A stretch of DNA of 5,114 nt from Propionibacteriaceae bacterium (GTDB lineage: Bacteria > Actinomycetota > Actinomycetes > Propionibacteriales > Propionibacteriaceae): positions 10,326-15,439 of the forward strand of contig JAUMYR010000060.1 of NCBI GenBank assembly GCA_030528545.1, in the 5' to 3' direction. Positions 1 through 5,114 of this stretch are shown one piece after another (position 1 is the stretch's first letter; each line of letters begins with the position of its first letter). The notes under the pieces were generated by a model that was not told the origin of the DNA, searched no databases, and saw only the letters and a list, made by a program, of their open reading frames with translations. The translations under genes were made by a program, and so were the position numbers.

Positions 1-52
1 CTACCGGGACCGGCCGCTCCCGCATCTTCTCCTGCCGGGTTAGGCTTCAAAG

Positions 53-439
53 GTGAACATGGAAAAGGTGGTGTTCGGCTTCTTCGTCGTGCTGGCGGCG
101 ACGCTGAACTTCGGGTTCTTCCTCGGCGACATCAGCAATCCGGAGATGCACAACGCCTACGAGTTGTATGCGGCGGTGGTGGTCAACCTCATCGCGACCG
201 TATTGAAGTTCGGTGACCGGACGCAGATCGGTGCGGTTCACCTGGCGACCAGCCTGGTCGCCGACATCCAGCTGATCGTCGCCGCCGGTGTGTACGTGTG
301 GGCGACGCAGGGTTCCCCAGGCGGGCTGAGCGTCGAGGCGACCTCGTCGGTGGTGTCGCTATCGGGCGGTGCGCTGCTGGCCAACCTGGTCTCGATCGTG
401 CTGCTGGTCATTGAGACCGTGAGCTACCGGCACCGCTGA
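53..439 (+). CDS. Four-helix membrane protein of unknown function (DUF6394-like), coupled to K+ channel gene
   Basis: A 128-aa integral membrane protein with four hydrophobic stretches at about residues 6-24, 37-53, 60-84 and 103-122. There is no cleavable signal peptide. Polar residues lie within or next to helices, notably D26, E37, K52, D55, D71 and Q73. The pattern (MEKVVFGFF start, NFGFF, ELYAAVVVNLIATVLKFGDRTQ, then LATSLVAD) resembles, from memory, the small DUF6394 membrane family; I could not verify this by search. The start is ambiguous. GTG at 53 gives 128 aa but has little upstream Shine-Dalgarno sequence. ATG at 59 (126 aa) has AAAGG at 49-53 with a 5-nt spacer and is at least as likely. 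The stop (437-439) is one base before the ATG of the channel gene, so translational coupling and a shared transcript are probable. I infer an accessory role to the channel from this linkage only; no catalytic motif is visible. Confidence 0.8.
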   Translation: MNMEKVVFGFFVVLAATLNFGFFLGDISNPEMHNAYELYAAVVVNLIATVLKFGDRTQIGAVHLATSLVADIQLIVAAGVYVWATQGSPGGLSVEATSSVVSLSGGALLANLVSIVLLVIETVSYRHR

Positions 440-440
440 C

Positions 441-2204
441 ATGGACGGTCCCATGCTGCGGCTGCGTGCCCCCCGCGGGCGGCGGTCGCTGCGCCGCCGG
501 GAGGTCGCGATCCCCTCCGAGATTCCCAGCACGGACACGCTGTTCCTGGTGTTGCGGCGCATCCGGGGGCCGCTGGTGACCCTGATCGTCATCTTCGCGG
601 TCTCGGTGCTCGGGCTGACCCTGATCCCTGGGGTGGACGCGCAGGGCAACAAGAGTTATCTCAGCGCCTTCGACGCCTTCTATTTCATGAGCTATACCGC
701 GACCACCATCGGTTTCGGCGAATTGCCGGTGCCCTTCAGCACCGCGCAGCGGATGTGGGTGACGGTGTGCATCTTCGCCTCGGTCACCGGCTGGGCGTAC
801 TGCATCGGTGCGCTCTTCGGCCTATTCCGAGACCCGAGTTTCCAGCGCGCGGTCGAGTTGCAGCGCTTCCGGCGCGCGGTGGCCCGGCTGCGGGAACCCT
901 TCGTCCTCATCGTCGGCTACGGCGAGGCCGGACGCACGCTGGCCGCGGCCCTGGACCGCAGCGGACGCCGCATCGTCGTCATCGACGAGGACCCCAGCCG
1001 TATCGACCTTCTGGTCCGCGACCAGCTCTTTCGGGACGCCCCCTGTTTCGCCGGCGATCCGCGCGACCCGTCCCTGCTAGGCATCGGTGGCCTCGCCAAC
1101 CCCCAGTGCGAAGCGGTGCTGGCCCTCACCGACAAGGACGAGATGAACCTGGCCGCGCTGATGGCCACCCACCTGCTGCGTCCCGACCTGCCGGTCATCA
1201 GCCGCTGCACCGAGCAGCGCAACATGGGCTGGATGCACGACTTCGGGCCCGAGGCCGTCATCAACCCCTTCGACCGGTACGGCAACTACCTGGTGCTGGG
1301 GCTGCTGCAGCCGACGACGCACCGGCTGGTGTCGTGGCTGCTGTCGGAGCCGGGGACGCCGCTGCCCGAGGCCCACGCCGGGCTGTCCCGCGGCACCTGG
1401 GTGGTCGTGGCCGACAGCGAGTTCGGGTCCGAGGTCGCCCGCGACCTGCGGGCCGCGGGCATGAAGGTGCGGATCGTCGACCCGGCCGACGGCGACCCGG
1501 ACGTCCACGACGCGGTCGGCATGGTCGCGGGCAGCGAGTCCGACACCATCAACATGTCGATGGCCGCGCACGCGCGCCTGCAGCGTCCCGGCATCTACAT
1601 CTCGGTGCGGCAGAAGTCGGCCCGGATGGGCGCGCTGGTGCGGGCTTTCGCCCCCGATTCGGTGTTCGTGGCCACCGACCTCGTGGCCTTCGAGGCTTTG
1701 GCCCGGCTGGAGGCGCCCATGTTTTGGGGCTTCATCGAACACATCCGCACCCAGGACGATGCCTGGTCCCGGAAGGTGCTGGCCAGCGTCATCGACCGGG
1801 TCGGGGAACGCGCGCCGACGGCGGGCAAGGTCACCATCGACAAGTCCGACGCCCCGGCGGTGGTGCGCTGGCTGAACCGCGGCGGCAAGCTGACGCTCGG
1901 CCAGTTGTTGAGCCACCCCACCGACCGGGAGCGCCACCTGCCGGTCTTCCCGACGGTGCTGTCCCGGCGGGGCAAGCTGATCTACCTGCCGGACGAGGAT
2001 CTCGAACTGCGCGAGGACGACCAGGTCGGGTTCGTCGCCCGCAGCATCGGCCGCGGCCTGCTGCGGCAGTGCGCCAATTACGACTCCGTGGTGGAATATC
2101 TGGCCACCGGTGACCGGGTGCCCGATACCTGGCTGTGGCGGCTCTTCAGCCACCGCTCGCGGCGCGGCTCACGACCAGCAGGCAACGATCGGCGCTCACG
2201 CTGA
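441..2204 (+). CDS. Two-TM potassium channel with RCK/TrkA regulatory domains
   Basis: A 587-aa ligand-gated K+ channel of the RCK type. A basic N-terminus (R-rich, residues 7-21) precedes TM1 (about 43-62), a pore helix (about 76-88), the selectivity filter TIGFGE at 89-94 and TM2 (about 103-128). The filter is a variant of canonical TVGYGD. The cytoplasmic part starts with a Rossmann RCK/TrkA-N domain (about 153-275) with GYGEAG (G159, G161, G164) and D182 at the end of the second strand, a typical nucleotide-binding arrangement. A second Rossmann-like domain (about 318-430) has lost the first two glycines of that motif (A324, S326, G329) but keeps D347. A TrkA-C-like beta segment lies at about 495-537. 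The C-terminus is arginine-rich and antisense to the neighbouring gene. ATG 441 lacks a clear Shine-Dalgarno sequence and probably depends on translation of the preceding gene, which ends at 439; ATG 453 is an alternative. It could be called a TrkA-like protein, but the pore makes it a channel. The ion and the ligand are inferred from the family. Confidence 0.9.
   Translation: MDGPMLRLRAPRGRRSLRRREVAIPSEIPSTDTLFLVLRRIRGPLVTLIVIFAVSVLGLTLIPGVDAQGNKSYLSAFDAFYFMSYTATTIGFGELPVPFSTAQRMWVTVCIFASVTGWAYCIGALFGLFRDPSFQRAVELQRFRRAVARLREPFVLIVGYGEAGRTLAAALDRSGRRIVVIDEDPSRIDLLVRDQLFRDAPCFAGDPRDPSLLGIGGLANPQCEAVLALTDKDEMNLAALMATHLLRPDLPVISRCTEQRNMGWMHDFGPEAVINPFDRYGNYLVLGLLQPTTHRLVSWLLSEPGTPLPEAHAGLSRGTWVVVADSEFGSEVARDLRAAGMKVRIVDPADGDPDVHDAVGMVAGSESDTINMSMAAHARLQRPGIYISVRQKSARMGALVRAFAPDSVFVATDLVAFEALARLEAPMFWGFIEHIRTQDDAWSRKVLASVIDRVGERAPTAGKVTIDKSDAPAVVRWLNRGGKLTLGQLLSHPTDRERHLPVFPTVLSRRGKLIYLPDEDLELREDDQVGFVARSIGRGLLRQCANYDSVVEYLATGDRVPDTWLWRLFSHRSRRGSRPAGNDRRSR
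2135..2154. terminator. Small hairpin at the convergent gene ends, doubtful terminator
   Basis: Positions 2137-2143 pair with 2148-2154 around a 4-nt CTTC loop, with one C-A mismatch (2139/2152). The stop codon of the minus-strand gene (complement of 2146-2148) begins in the loop. No T-run follows on either strand, so this is not a canonical intrinsic terminator. It is listed because it is the only hairpin I noticed at the junction of two convergent genes that have no spacer between them. It lies inside both coding regions and may simply reflect coding sequence. Confidence 0.15.
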
Positions 2205-3591
2205 GCGTCGACACCTCCCCCGCGACGTCCCCATCGACGTGGCACAGCGCGGGCGCGCCGAACCCCACCCGGTGGGTCCTGGCCCTGGATACCGTGACCG
2301 TGCGGTGATGCCCGCGTCCGCGAAGGACCGCACCGATACAGCCCATGACTTCGGCGCTGCTGCGGGGCGCCGCGGTCAGCATCTCGATCTCCCCGTCGCA
2401 CGGGTCGGCGCCGGGGAAGAAGGTCAGCCCCGGGCTCAGCCCGGCGACATTGCCGATCAGCACCTGGCTGACCCGCCCCACGGTGGTCTCCAGTGGCCGG
2501 GGGCGGAGGTGGCCGAGCCCGGCGAGCAGGTAGGCGACCGGCCCGGCGACCCATTTCAGCGAGTCGGAGGTGTCACGCAGCACCGCCGCGTCCGCGCCCA
2601 CCCCGGCCATGGTGAGGCAGGTCTCCTCGCGTCCGTCCAGGGTCACGGTGAGCACATCGATGCGGCGGGCCTCGCCGTCCAGGCCCAGCCGGGAGGCTTC
2701 CGCCAGGTCTGGGGGGATGCCCAGGCTGGCGGCCAGCACATTGCCCGACCCCAGCGGCAGGATCCCGACGGGGGTCTGGGTACCGGCCACGGCCCCGGCG
2801 ACCTGGCGCAGCGTCCCGTCCCCACCCGCGACGAGGACGCGGTTCACCCCGGCCGCGAGCGCGGCCCGGGCCTGGGCTGACCCGGTTTCCTGGGCGGTGG
2901 TGGGCAGCAGCAGCGCCCCAGGCGCCACCCGGGAGGCCAGCCATCCCGGCAGGCGGCCCGGGTGGTAGACCAGTGCGGTGCCGCGCGCCTGCGCGGGCAG
3001 CCGCCGCGGACGAGCCAGCACCACGGCGAGTGCGGCGGCCGTGAATCCGAGCACGGTCCCGGTGACGAGGTCGGAGATCCAGTGCGCGTTGATCGCCCAC
3101 CGGTTCACGGCGACCACCGCGATGCCACCGGCGGCGGCCCACCGCCAGCGGCGGCTCAGGCGTAGCACCCCGGCGGTCACCCCCAGCAGCCCGGCGCTCG
3201 CCGCGACGCCCGTCATGTGCCCGGACGGGAAGGCGAAGTCGACATAGGTGATGGTCTCGGCGAACAGCGATGGCGGGCGGGGGCGCCGCACGAGGGCCCG
3301 GATCACCTGGTGGGCGGACGCCGCGAGCACGCTCCCCAGCAGCAGCGTCGCGGCCAGCGTCCGCAACCCGGAACGGGCGAAGACCGCGGCCAGCACCACC
3401 CAGACGGAGTACAGCACCACGGGGGAGGTCACGACCGCGATCACCCTCAGGACCCAGCCCAGCGCCCCGTCCGGGTCGATCTCGGGGGCCGTCAGCAGCG
3501 CGTCCCACTGGGCGAGCCACGGCTGGAGGGACGCCAGCACCACGATCAGCGCGACGCCCAGGAGGAGACCCGGCCAGCGAAACATCCCCAT
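2146..3591 (-). CDS. Bifunctional PAP2 phosphatase / diacylglycerol kinase-family protein
   Basis: A 481-aa fusion protein. Residues 1-195 form a PAP2 (type 2 phosphatidic acid phosphatase) membrane domain with about six hydrophobic stretches (7-24, 44-70, 77-95, 127-145, 150-163, 176-193). Its three motifs are present: R98-x6-R105-P106 (arginine where lysine is usual), PSGH at 122-125 and R164-x5-H170-x3-D174; H125 and H170 are the expected catalytic histidines. Residues about 203-478 form a DAGK/LCB5-type lipid kinase domain with GGDGT at 256-260, LGSGN at 280-284, DGE at 399-401 and VDGD at 452-455. The family would act on lipid phosphates and lipids (phosphatidic acid, diacylglycerol, undecaprenyl phosphates) at the inner membrane; the actual substrates are not readable from sequence. 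ATG 3591 is chosen because the encoded protein starts directly at the first helix; a second in-frame ATG lies at 3585. In-frame starts further upstream (to 3750) would run into the divergent gene. The Shine-Dalgarno sequence is weak. It is convergent with the channel gene and overlaps its end by 59 bp. Confidence 0.88.
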   Translation of the reverse strand: MGMFRWPGLLLGVALIVVLASLQPWLAQWDALLTAPEIDPDGALGWVLRVIAVVTSPVVLYSVWVVLAAVFARSGLRTLAATLLLGSVLAASAHQVIRALVRRPRPPSLFAETITYVDFAFPSGHMTGVAASAGLLGVTAGVLRLSRRWRWAAAGGIAVVAVNRWAINAHWISDLVTGTVLGFTAAALAVVLARPRRLPAQARGTALVYHPGRLPGWLASRVAPGALLLPTTAQETGSAQARAALAAGVNRVLVAGGDGTLRQVAGAVAGTQTPVGILPLGSGNVLAASLGIPPDLAEASRLGLDGEARRIDVLTVTLDGREETCLTMAGVGADAAVLRDTSDSLKWVAGPVAYLLAGLGHLRPRPLETTVGRVSQVLIGNVAGLSPGLTFFPGADPCDGEIEMLTAAPRSSAEVMGCIGAVLRGRGHHRTVTVSRARTHRVGFGAPALCHVDGDVAGEVSTLSVSADRCLLVVSRAASGG

Positions 3592-3605
3592 ATTCTGCCC
3601 GCTCT

Positions 3606-3627
3606 GCTCCCGGACCGCTCCCGGACC
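3606..3627. repeat. 11-bp tandem direct repeat, two copies
   Basis: GCTCCCGGACC occurs twice with no spacer (3606-3616 and 3617-3627), both copies identical. It lies 15-36 bp upstream of the lipid-enzyme start codon, on that gene's 5' side. It could be a paired binding site, part of the leader, or a slippage duplication; nothing in the sequence decides between these. Confidence 0.85.
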
Positions 3628-3632
3628 ACCAG

Positions 3633-3642
3633 CGGATATCCG
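3633..3642. repeat. 10-bp perfect palindrome
   Basis: CGGATATCCG is self-complementary over ten bases and has an AT-rich centre in a very GC-rich context. It sits about 42 bp upstream of the minus-strand lipid-enzyme start. It could be an operator half-site or part of that gene's promoter (the ATAT core). The regulatory role is a guess; the symmetry is directly visible. Confidence 0.4.
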
Positions 3643-3669
3643 ACCGGCCTGAATCCGCCACCGGATGAA

Positions 3670-3684
3670 GTGCCAGAGTGGCAC
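3670..3684. promoter_or_regulatory. Inverted repeat, candidate operator
   Basis: The perfect 6-bp arms GTGCCA and TGGCAC flank a GAG centre. The odd-spaced dyad is the shape expected for a dimeric repressor or activator site. It lies 49 bp upstream of the ESX-like gene start and overlaps the best candidate -35 element (3678-3683), which fits control of that promoter. The symmetry is observed; the function is inferred, and no cognate regulator is encoded in this window. Confidence 0.45.
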
Positions 3685-3705
3685 GATCATGACGTACCGT
3701 AGATA
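3678..3705 (+). promoter_or_regulatory. Weak candidate promoter of the ESX-like pair
   Basis: GTGGCA at 3678-3683 matches four of six bases of the TTGACA -35 consensus. After a 16-bp spacer, TAGATA at 3700-3705 is a poor -10 (three of six). Transcription would start near 3712, giving a leader of about 20 nt. The poor match would suit an activated promoter or an alternative sigma factor. An alternative -10 is TACCGT at 3695-3700. Confidence 0.25.
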
Positions 3706-3721
3706 GGGACTGTGCTGTGAA

Positions 3722-3728
3722 AGAGGGG
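3722..3728 (+). promoter_or_regulatory. Ribosome binding site of the ESX-like gene
   Basis: AGAGGGG lies 4 nt before ATG 3733, a clear purine-rich Shine-Dalgarno sequence. It fixes the start of the 136-aa protein and is stronger than the site in front of the channel or lipid-enzyme genes. Confidence 0.65.
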
Positions 3729-3732
3729 TGCC

Positions 3733-4143
3733 ATGACCGGTCAGATACATGTCCAGACCGACGAAGCGCTGACGGCGCTGAACGCGCTGCGGGAGGCGGA
3801 CTCGTGCCTCGACTCAGCGATCAACGCGACCACGGACTCCAGCCACAGCCAGACCTCAAGCAAGTGGGGAGCCGAACAGGGACCGATGGCCTTCCAGGAC
3901 CAGTACCGGACGGTCACGAGCGAGGCGGGCGCCATCATGGAGTCCCTGCGCATGCAGCTGAGCGCCTTCGAAGGCGGCATCCGCAAGGCCATCGACCGGC
4001 TCAACAACGCCGACAGCGACGCGGCCGCGGCGCAGGCCGTCCTTGAGGCCAGGACAAATTACGAGGCAGAGGCGAGCAAGCCCCCACCGCCCCTGGGCTT
4101 CCACCCCGGCATGGGCGGCCCGATGATGGCAACCCCACTCTGA
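3733..4143 (+). CDS. WXG100/ESX-like small helical protein with Pro/Gly/Met-rich tail
   Basis: A 136-aa soluble protein with no signal peptide or membrane segment. Residues about 7-35 and 50-115 are strongly helical (A/E/L/R/D-rich). They are joined by a short polar Ser/Thr/His-rich stretch ending in W45-G46-A47. This helix-W-turn-helix plan and the position of the tryptophan match WXG100/ESAT-6 proteins, although the turn reads WGA rather than W-x-G. The last 20 residues (PPPPLGFHPGMGGPMM and a short end) form an unusual tail, making the protein longer than the usual roughly 100 aa. No YxxxD/E export motif is visible. The start is supported by AGAGGGG upstream. The next gene begins 18 bp downstream and also encodes a helical domain, so the two products may form a heterodimer as in ESX pairs. 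Family membership is inferred from architecture only; a generic coiled-coil protein is the alternative. Confidence 0.6.
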   Translation: MTGQIHVQTDEALTALNALREADSCLDSAINATTDSSHSQTSSKWGAEQGPMAFQDQYRTVTSEAGAIMESLRMQLSAFEGGIRKAIDRLNNADSDAAAAQAVLEARTNYEAEASKPPPPLGFHPGMGGPMMATPL

Positions 4144-4151
4144 GAAAGCAC

Positions 4152-4155
4152 GAGG
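4152..4155 (+). promoter_or_regulatory. Ribosome binding site of the truncated substrate-like gene
   Basis: GAGG lies 6 nt before ATG 4162, in the 18-bp gap after the stop of the preceding gene. It supports ATG 4162 as the start and continuous translation of the pair from one transcript. Confidence 0.5.
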
Positions 4156-4161
4156 TTCGCG

Positions 4162-5114
4162 ATGGGTGTCTACTACGACCGGCTGCGCAAGATGGCCGAG
4201 GTGGTCAACGACGAGTTCGACGATCCCGATCTGAGGACTGCCCTGGAGAAGCTCCAGTCCACGGCCGAGTGGCTCGACAACTACTGCGCCAAGATGGGTC
4301 TGGTCGGCCAGACCGCCCAGGCCGTGCAGGGCTGGGCCAGGGAGTTCCAGGAGGCGCTGGCGACCCGGATCCAGGAGTTCGAGGCCGTGCTGGAGCGCCA
4401 CCAGGCCGCCCGCACCGCGATGGCGAACGCCAAGTCCGCGTTCAACAGCCTCGATCACCAGCTGATGTCCTCGACGGAGCGGAAACTTTATGCCGCCAAT
4501 GGACCCTTCCTGGTCGGCGGCCGGGAGATATCGGGGGACGCCTACGCCGCGCAGGTCTACCAGCAACTGGACCAGGCCCGCGATGCCGAGGCCGCGGAAA
4601 TCCTGTCCACGATGAACACCGAGGTCTCAGACCACGCCTCCCAGATCACCGTCTCTGAGCACGAACGCCTGTCCTCCCCCGGTTCGGGAGCCTCGGATGG
4701 CGCCGGAAGGTCCAGGGCGGGCGGGTCTTCCGGCGGTGGCGGCGGGTTCTCCGGCGGCCGGGGTTCGGCAGGGGCTCATACCGGTGGGGCTCACACGAGT
4801 GGGGTTCACACCGGTGCCCAACACCAGCACCACTCCCCCCAGACCGTCGGAGTGGCCGTCCCCGACCAGAGACTGGACAGCCCTGGCCCAGGCCTCACTG
4901 GCATCACCGCGACCCCTCACTCTCCGGCCCAGGCGCTGCCAGGGGAGATCCAGATGGTCCCGAACGCGCCGGGCGATGGCTACATCCCGGGGACCCCGGT
5001 CTCACCCGGGGTGGCGACCATACCGGGTGGTCCCGGAAGCACCGTTGCCGCACCTAACCCCGCTGGCGGGGCCATCGTGGGAGGCATCCTTGGCGGCGGA
5101 GCGGCGGTAGCCGG
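4162..5114 (+). CDS. Partial ESX/PPE-like candidate secreted protein, helical head and His/Gly/Pro-rich tail
   Basis: The frame from ATG 4162 is open for 317 codons to the window edge, so the C-terminus is missing. Residues 1-172 are highly charged and helical, with W37, W58 and a long helix at about 58-100 resembling the helical hairpins of type VII secretion substrates. Y133-x3-D137 matches the YxxxD/E export motif, near the end of the helical part as expected. Residues 173-202 are Gly/Ser-rich. Residues 204-218 are three five-residue repeats of G-[AV]-H-T-[GS], followed by more histidines (H221, H223, H224). Residues 225-300 are Pro/Gly-rich, and the visible end (GGAIVGGILGGGAAVA) could begin a transmembrane or glycine-rich hydrophobic segment. 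The gene follows the WXG100-like gene by 18 bp. Most likely it is an ESX-associated substrate or surface protein of the general EspB/PPE plan; I do not recognise a named family and cannot see a toxin domain. Confidence 0.7.
   Translation, partial: MGVYYDRLRKMAEVVNDEFDDPDLRTALEKLQSTAEWLDNYCAKMGLVGQTAQAVQGWAREFQEALATRIQEFEAVLERHQAARTAMANAKSAFNSLDHQLMSSTERKLYAANGPFLVGGREISGDAYAAQVYQQLDQARDAEAAEILSTMNTEVSDHASQITVSEHERLSSPGSGASDGAGRSRAGGSSGGGGGFSGGRGSAGAHTGGAHTSGVHTGAQHQHHSPQTVGVAVPDQRLDSPGPGLTGITATPHSPAQALPGEIQMVPNAPGDGYIPGTPVSPGVATIPGGPGSTVAAPNPAGGAIVGGILGGGAAVA
4771..4815 (+). repeat. 15-bp in-frame tandem repeat, three copies, encoding a histidine repeat
   Basis: Three adjacent 15-bp units (4771-4785, 4786-4800, 4801-4815) share the pattern GGGGYTCAYACSRGT with few differences. 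Each encodes G-[AV]-H-T-[GS] (residues 204-218 of the partial protein), placing a histidine every five residues. The units are multiples of three, so copy-number change would keep the frame. The differences at both synonymous and amino-acid positions show the copies are not brand new. Confidence 0.8.

Larger units (their letters stand above)
3592..3732. other. Divergent intergenic region with repeats and palindromes
   Basis: This 141-bp gap separates the divergent lipid-enzyme gene and ESX-like gene and is the only sizeable non-coding stretch in the window. It contains an 11-bp tandem duplication (3606-3627), a 10-bp perfect palindrome (3633-3642), a 15-bp inverted repeat (3670-3684), a weak plus-strand promoter candidate and a good ribosome binding site. 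I see no convincing minus-strand promoter, although one must lie here if the lipid-enzyme gene is transcribed on its own. Confidence 0.7.

Noticed and set aside
2..56. 3' end of an upstream gene at the window start
   Set aside because: Two frames reach a stop (TAG at 41-43, TGA at 54-56), but 13-17 residues are too few to support either as coding.
755..2113. Long plus-strand open frame inside the channel gene
   Set aside because: It is Arg/Gly/Pro/Ala-rich with no domain pattern, as expected for a shifted frame of a GC-rich gene. The channel frame has clear pore and Rossmann motifs.
1077..2153. Long antisense open frame opposite the channel gene
   Set aside because: High-GC coding sequence commonly leaves the antisense frame open. 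The translation is low-complexity and shows no family motif.
2573..3661. Long minus-strand open frame overlapping the lipid enzyme in another frame
   Set aside because: It is a Gly/Arg/Pro-rich shadow with no motif. All PAP2 and kinase signatures are in the chosen frame.
3592..3750. Longer form of the lipid enzyme starting at 3750 (534 aa)
   Set aside because: The extra 53 residues contain no recognisable domain, and the extension would cross the ribosome binding site and first codons of the divergent gene. The PAP2 domain begins naturally at ATG 3591.
3856..4566. Antisense open frame across the ESX-like pair
   Set aside because: It spans two genes and their spacer, has no domain pattern and no clear ribosome binding site. 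It is explained as a high-GC shadow.
4697..5110. Alternative plus-strand frame in the tail of the partial substrate-like gene
   Set aside because: The 4162 frame is continuous through this region, and the 15-bp repeat makes a regular histidine repeat in it. The alternative frame has no good ribosome binding site.
3733..5114. Toxin-immunity module
   Set aside because: No toxin domain or immunity gene is visible. The C-terminal part of the second protein lies beyond the window, so this cannot be claimed.

Overview
The window is high-GC DNA with strongly G/C-biased third codon positions, tight gene packing, one GTG-start candidate and purine-rich ribosome binding sites. Together with a PAP2/lipid-kinase fusion and an ESX-like gene pair, this points to a chromosomal segment of an actinobacterium (Actinomycetota). 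I cannot assign a genus. No tRNA, rRNA, CRISPR array, transposase or integrase is visible, and nothing marks the segment as a recent mobile insertion.

Layout: (1) 53-2204, plus strand: a two-gene unit of a 128-aa four-helix membrane protein of unknown function (DUF6394-like from memory) and, one base later, a 587-aa two-helix K+ channel with cytoplasmic RCK/TrkA domains. (2) 2146-3591, minus strand: a convergent gene for a 481-aa fusion of a PAP2 lipid phosphatase and a diacylglycerol-kinase-type lipid kinase. Its last 19 codons and stop lie antisense to the end of the channel gene. (3) 3592-3732: the only real intergenic region (141 bp), between divergent genes. It holds a tandem 11-bp repeat, two palindromes and a weak candidate promoter. 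(4) 3733 to the window end, plus strand: a two-gene unit with a 136-aa WXG100/ESX-like helical protein and, 18 bp later, a larger protein cut off by the window edge. The second protein has a helical N-terminal domain with a YxxxD motif and a long Gly/Ser/His/Pro-rich tail containing a fivefold-spaced histidine repeat. It stays open through the last base.

How the genes may work together: the first two are probably co-translated and may form a channel plus membrane accessory protein. The fusion enzyme would remove phosphate from, and add phosphate to, lipid headgroups at the membrane. The last two look like a small helical partner and a larger candidate type VII-type substrate, but no secretion ATPase or EccB-E/MycP component is present in the window. 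The least explained material is this ESX-like pair and its regulatory-looking upstream region, followed by the small membrane protein linked to the channel.
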